Assembly (NCBI GenBank): GCA_037367405.1
Contig: JAZKJV010009320.1
Location: 992,001-1,056,000 of the forward strand
From: Ottelia alismoides
Lineage: Eukaryota > Streptophyta > Magnoliopsida > Alismatales > Hydrocharitaceae
Reading direction: 5' to 3'
Length of the DNA stretch: 64,000 nucleotides
Positions 59,043 to 64,000 of the stretch are shown in pieces; positions within the stretch are counted from its first letter, which is position 1, and every line of letters begins with the position of its first letter. Both the position numbers and the translations under genes were made by a program. The notes beneath the pieces are model-generated. The model was not told the DNA's origin, searched no databases, and saw only the letters and a list, made by a program, of their open reading frames with translations.

Positions 59043-59054
59043 AAGTGTAGGGGG
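59043..59054 (+). other. Polypurine tract of element H
   Basis: AAGTGTAGGGGG directly before TGATGAAACTC. One base differs from the AAGTATAGGGGG of the other elements. Confidence 0.82.
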
Positions 59055-59869
59055 TGATGAAACTCATATTCATCATATTTATTCTTATTAACTAGCCCTC
59101 TATTTTACGCTACTCAAGTGAATTAATAATTAATTAAATTAGATTTAAAATTTTATACTTTGTAATTAGCTAAGATTAATTATTGTAAATAAATAAATGT
59201 TTATATATTGTATGTATGTATCTATAGTTCACTTCATTTTATGTGTTTCTCATGCTCGAAATTCAATAAAAATTAGTTTAATATTGTATATAGTATACTT
59301 TTATATTTATGATTAAAAAATATCAAAAATGCCAAAATAAAAAGTATTTTTATCTTTATAAAAAATACTTGCAAAAATATTAAGCATGTATATATGATGT
59401 ATTTCGGTTCTGGGTCCTACAGAAAAGTTGTAGATCTGAAAAAGTTATACAACTTGTAGAACACTTTTTATGTTGATTCCATTTGTTATTTTATGTTGAT
59501 TTTACATTATTATATTATTTCTCTTTTTCTGATTGGATCATGTGGCCCAATGGAAGCCTTCTACGTACTCGACCCTTTATATCATGTTGCCCCTGATCTA
59601 GGTCATCTGATTTTTTGATCAGAATGCTCTAGTCCACTCCATCCCGCTCCTATCTGAATCGCTTGATATTTGATCAAGCAACTCTCCATAATCAGGTTCT
59701 TTGTATCTCTAGATCCGAAGACAACTGGTTGTCTTCAACCTCCGACCATTACCTAGCCAAGCAAAGTGTCTATTCATCGGTCGATTTTCTCCCTTGTGAG
59801 TTCAATACCTTCTTGTTCACCGCTCAAACCTCTATCATGTCAGTTACTCCATTTCCAATCTCCTCTTTT
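59055..59869 (+). mobile_element. 3' LTR of element H, first part
   Basis: Begins TGATGAAACTCATATTCATC after the polypurine tract. It contains ATCATGTGGCCCAATGG near 59540, the CCAAT-type block also seen in A and S1, then a C/T-rich stretch with the frame 59663-59872 that has no recognisable domain. It is interrupted at CTTTT (59865-59869) by S2. Confidence 0.78.
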
Positions 59870-62800
59870 TGAATAGGATAGATCTTAGTACGCTAACAAG
59901 CTAGTGTACCAATTGTTGCGTCGACTGATCCAAATTCAGACAACAATTAACCGCAATATACGATAAATCAATCGTGTGTAGGTTAATAACTATTACAAAT
60001 CTACTTGTATGTGTATAAGTGCAAGCAGGTAGAGTGTCAAACACTAGGAATAAACATACGATAGGTAATTATTACTAATTATTGCTAATTAATAATAATT
60101 ATCTTGTATTTTTCTGATTTTTTTGATTTTATGTGGGTTTTTAATTATATTTCAATTTATGTATTTTTATTGTTTATATTATTTTTATTTTTAATTTTGC
60201 ATAATTTTAATTTCTTTTTTATTTTAAAATAAGATATATAATTATATATAATAACATAGATATTATATCTTATATAAGAAATATATATTATATATAATAG
60301 CTGCATATATTTATAAATAAGTCAAAATAAAGAAAACAAAGTGTTTTAACTTTTTATATATTTTCTATGTTTTTGATAAATTTTAAATATTTTTTCTATT
60401 TTTTATAGATTTTTAAAATGATAAAATGTACAAAACAACGAATATAATAAATATTTGAGATTATTTAGGGTTTAATAAATATATAACAATCCAAAATAAA
60501 CCCAAAACTATTTTTAATATATAATAGATATAATAAGCAAATTTACAAATAGAAATAAATATTTTTATATCATTATATAATTTTTTGCTAATTTTTATAC
60601 ATTTTTAGGCTTTTTCATTTTCCATGTCGTAGATTTTGTATTTTTTAGTGATTTTTGGTTATATGGTAGAATATAATCTAATAAAGTGAATATCAATTTT
60701 TTTTGAAATTTTTGGAAAAGGTTTTGTAATTTTTATGTCTAAATAGCGTATAAAAGCATGTTTTTGTATTTTTAGAAAATAAGAAAATAGAATAAAATGC
60801 TAAATATACATTTTAGCATGATACCAGGCATCTATCATAATCTTTCCATGACTTTTAGCATAAAAGAAATATTAATATGAATAAAATATAAGAAAACTGC
60901 AGTTGAGAGGGACCAAATTACAATTAAATTAAACTATGCATGCTTATAGTAACATATCCATAGAATTTAAGGGTATACATACAAATATTATAGTGCCTCA
61001 CATAACACTACACATGAGGTGAAATGTCTAAATAGCAAATACAAAAAAGTGTGAGATACAAACTGAAAGTAGACCTATTTATTTACACATTTTATCTTAT
61101 TTATAATATTAAAATAAAAGTACAAAAGGTATGGGGGTTTGTGTGAAATATACCTCGGGTGTGGCATGCCTTGCGCATAAAGCACTAATGGACGATTGGA
61201 GGTGCGCCACATGTGCTCACTTATGGATGGACAACGGAGGATGGGCAAAAGTTCAATTTAAATAGACGGCACAGACTAGATTTGGGTCGTGGCTTCGATC
61301 CAACGGTGTTGACGTGATGAGAAAGAACATGGAAGAATACTCCCATGTTCCTCCTTCGATCATGGATTTCTCCTCCGTCCAACAACCTTCTTCTCTCCTG
61401 ACCGGTCCAATGGCTTCCTGGGGGTCTCCCGCACCTACAAGTATGCTCAATCAGCTCCGGGCCTTGTCGGAGGAGGCTTGGATGTCATTTCATTTCCAAT
61501 GACTTGGGACTAAGTTCCTCAGCTTGATTCTCCTCCCAGGTCATTCCTTAGGAACTATAGACTACACCAAAAGATTGAGGGGCTTGAGACGGATCCTCTC
61601 GATCCTAGATTGAAGCCGATAACACAAAGGGGGCAGTGAGCGACGATCTCCGACAATGGGGTAACTGATGGAGATCTTATAACCTGGTCTTTGCAAGATT
61701 AGGGGGTCTGGGCAAGGGGAATTGATGAAGAAGCTCTGATGAATGAAATGGGGTGGTTAGGGGATTGAAATAATGGTTGGAGGATGTGAATAGATGGCAG
61801 GAGTCTAGTGCTCTAGTGAACTATGATCTGGCTTTTTAGCGCTAAATAAAATGAAATGTGTAATCCTAGATCTACACTAAGGATGAAAAATGCAAACTAA
61901 ATTAACTAACCTAGAAGATCAACTTGGTCAGAATCAAGGAGCTGTATACCCTCGCTGGAGATGATGCTTAGCGATGGTGGATCACGTCTCTCCGATTGCC
62001 TTTCTCCTCATCAACACATGATTGGACTCCTATTATCACTAGGATGCTTGAACACTAGAGGGATTGGGGTAACGAGGGCTAAAAGAGGATCTAAATGTGA
62101 AGGAGATGGATTTTATTTATACACATGGTGGAGTGGTGATCTCATGAGCGAGACTGTGTGTGAGAGGAAGGTGGTAGGTGATGTCTATGGTCATGGCATG
62201 GTAGAGGGTTGTGGGAAGGTCATAAATGGTGAAGGGATCGAGGGGAATGGAGCTGAGGAGAATGAGTAAGAAATCAGTGAAGTTGGGTGAGTCACAGGTT
62301 TGACAGGTCGCAGATCTATAGGGGGTATAGTTAACCCAAGGTCAACAAAAGAAGGTTCCTGATTAGTCCACGTGGACCATGTCAAGACAAAAATAAATAT
62401 AAATTATGTATAAATTCATTATAAAATAATAAATGAATCTATTAAATAAAACCGAAAACATGAAAAAAATTATTATTCTATAAACTATTGTATGATGATT
62501 TTTATTTATTTTTACAACATTATTTATGAGATGTTGATATTTACATGTATATATAGGTATATATACATGTATTTTATTTATTATATTTTTTATTATATAG
62601 TATTATATTTATTATTTTATATATTAATAATATTATTAAAACATATTTACAAATTTTTACTATATTTTTATGATTTTTTATTTATATAAATAAAGACATG
62701 TACATACATTATAAATATAATATACATATATATTATAATATATTATTTATTATAAGCATATTTTAAATGTTTTTATTTATGTTTATATTTTTACCATGTT

Positions 62801-63517
62801 TTATATAATATTTGCAATTATTTATAATATAAGAGGAGTAAAAATGTAAAGAATAAAATAATTGATTATTTGTACAACTACCCAGTACAATAGTACCCTA
62901 AAAAGCTCACTTTTGTATCTTAGATTAATTTTCAATGAAACCATCTTCATTAGATAGATAATTTAATTTCAAATACAATGGAGTGAGTTTGGTTCTATTT
63001 GAGTTCATCTAGAGTAGAAGTTGATCTTTTAAGTTTGGTTGGCAGCTTTTTTATCCGTGTGTACAAATTGCATTGGCGTGATTTATCGTGGCTATTATTT
63101 TTATAATTTTCTATACATTATTATGTACAAGTTTGGTGTATAACATTTTATTATTTGAGATGTGTATAATGAATAATAAAATAGTGTGAAAATGATAATA
63201 TACAATATATTGAATTAGGGTTTAGTATTTATTTTTTTACAATATTTGGCTCTTATCTTCCCTTGCTTTATTCCTGGTCGACCTAGTCAATATTGACTTG
63301 GTCTTGGGATTTAGGGTCATCCAGTATCTGTGATACTTCATTTATTTTTATTTTCTTTTCTTTATTATTTAATTTTAGATTTAAATAGATGTATTAATAT
63401 GTTAATTACATATCAATGTTAGTTGTTAATTTATGTAAATTGGTTGTATTTGTAGGTGTTTTACTGGGAATTTACAAAAATATGGAAGAATAAAGTTATA
63501 TGAAAGGCTAGTCATCA
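59870..63517 (-). mobile_element. S2: LTR of an Athila-like element, minus strand, probably solo
   Basis: On the minus strand it starts TGATGACTAGCC (63517) and ends CCTATTCA (59870), 3648 bp. It has the U3 purine tract (about 63350) and GGAATAAAGCAAGGGAAGAT core (about 63260), and a U5 resembling B. Flanks CTTTT (59865-59869) and CTCCT (63518-63522) differ by two C/T transitions, fitting a decayed duplication and a solo LTR. Alternatively the right flank, minus-strand AAGTGAGGAG, is a decayed polypurine tract and S2 is the 3' LTR of an element running out of the window. Frames at 61253-61502 and 61961-62385 are not called genes. Confidence 0.7.
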
Positions 63518-64000
63518 CTCCTCACTTGGTCTCTCATTTGATGATCGAAACCACACAGTTCAACCACCTGTAGCTGAACAAAACCCCTATCGAGGTCCAC
63601 TTTTCGCCATATCCCACCTTTACGCAAGAGTACCTCTGAGCCCTTTCCTACCTCCGGTGACAGTGAGAGCGAGAGCAATAGAGCAGTGATAGAGGTATTA
63701 CCTATGACAAAGATCCATGGACATTGGCCATGTCGTAGCTCCTTGTTGCTGCTTGAGGTCCACGCTTACCATACGTGTCTGAGCGATGACCAGGAGCATC
63801 TGGAGCTCCACCACATGCTCGTTGATCACCTTTGATTCCTTATCCATTTAGATGTTTGATCTCAGTAGCCCCATTCGTTCTTTCTCCAATTTTATTATGC
63901 TTGCATGCACATCTTCACGTTCTTATGATTGCTTCTCCACATTCGCAACACATAACTCATTCACACGCACTACTCCTTTCACTCATCCCTCTTCTCCAGA
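63518..64000 (-). pseudogene. Decayed fragment with a coiled-coil-like reading frame, origin unclear
   Basis: On the minus strand from about 64000 to 63700 one frame, with two internal stops over most of its length, reads like a heptad-rich helix: VNELCVANVEKQS, EREDVHASIIKLEKERMGLL, ESKVINEHVVELQMLLVIAQ. I recognise no family. By position this should be H 3' LTR after S2, and GGTGACAGTGAGAGC near 63655 resembles GGTGACAGCAGGAAC in the A LTR. It could equally be the interior of an element whose 3' LTR is S2. No gene is established. Confidence 0.3.

Larger units (their letters stand above)
1..59869 (+). mobile_element. Element H: outermost Athila-like Ty3/gypsy retrotransposon, interrupted
   Basis: H is the host layer of the window, read on the + strand. 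Its parts lie at 1-2907, 6894-8618, 39938-43309 and 58545-59869 (perhaps continuing after 63517). The gaps are filled by S1, A, C and S2. Joining across S1 and across A leaves the protease and RT reading frames in register. Across C the 3' UTR continues with an exact 5-bp duplication. Gag and Pol resemble those of element C far more than those of A, so C jumped into its own relative. Gag is mostly missing and Pol is full of stops. The element is long dead. Order of domains (gag, protease, RT, RNase H, integrase) is standard for Ty3/gypsy. Confidence 0.85.

Noticed and set aside
62492..62689. Tyr/Ile/Phe-rich 65-codon frame resembling a membrane protein
   Set aside because: Pure AT-rich LTR sequence (ATA/TAT words) translates into such residues by chance.
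1..64000. Chromodomain, CRISPR array, tRNA or host gene
   Set aside because: Looked for on both strands. Integrase C-termini end without a chromodomain, and no regular direct-repeat array, cloverleaf or non-transposon coding region was seen.

Overview
The window is nuclear DNA of a flowering plant, from a repeat-rich, probably heterochromatic region. Every recognisable coding segment belongs to Ty3/gypsy LTR retrotransposons. The Gag, the FMDD-type reverse transcriptase, the integrase without a chromodomain and the primer-binding sites of the TGGCNCCGTTGCCGRGG type point to the Athila lineage. I see no host protein gene, tRNA, rRNA or CRISPR array. The species cannot be read from this sequence.

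The layout is a nested stack. The outermost layer is element H (+ strand). It has a partial 5' LTR-like stretch (1-1529), a degenerate primer site, a gag C-terminal remnant, a gag-pol linker, then protease, reverse transcriptase, RNase H, integrase, 3' UTR, polypurine tract and the start of its 3' LTR (59055-59869). H is cut by four insertions: a solo LTR, S1 (2908-6893), in the protease region; element A (8619-39937, +) in the RT region; element C (43310-58544, -) in the 3' UTR; and an LTR, S2 (59870-63517, -), in the 3' LTR. Element B (26062-38911, -) sits inside the 3' LTR of A. Target-site duplications and, for S1 and A, the H reading frame across the gap support this reading. S1 itself carries a 379-bp foldback MITE with a 9-bp duplication (6110-6488), so there are six insertion events on top of H.

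A, C and H once encoded Gag, protease, RT/RNase H and integrase; all now carry frameshifts, stops and some lost catalytic residues. B has large LTRs, a primer site and a polypurine tract but no RT, RNase H or integrase, so it is a non-autonomous derivative that would have needed an A-like partner. B nevertheless keeps an unbroken protease-type frame and a short Pro/Phe-rich Gag-like frame.

The most unusual feature is shared by A, B, C and H. Between the end of the coding part and the real polypurine tract each has an array of three to five stem-loops whose 3' arm reads like CCTAAGTATAGGGG, nearly a copy of the element's own polypurine tract. In A, B and C this is followed by a long TTTGAAAA-rich tract and a conserved 3' UTR of about 1 kb. 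I could not match this arrangement to anything I know for the lineage.
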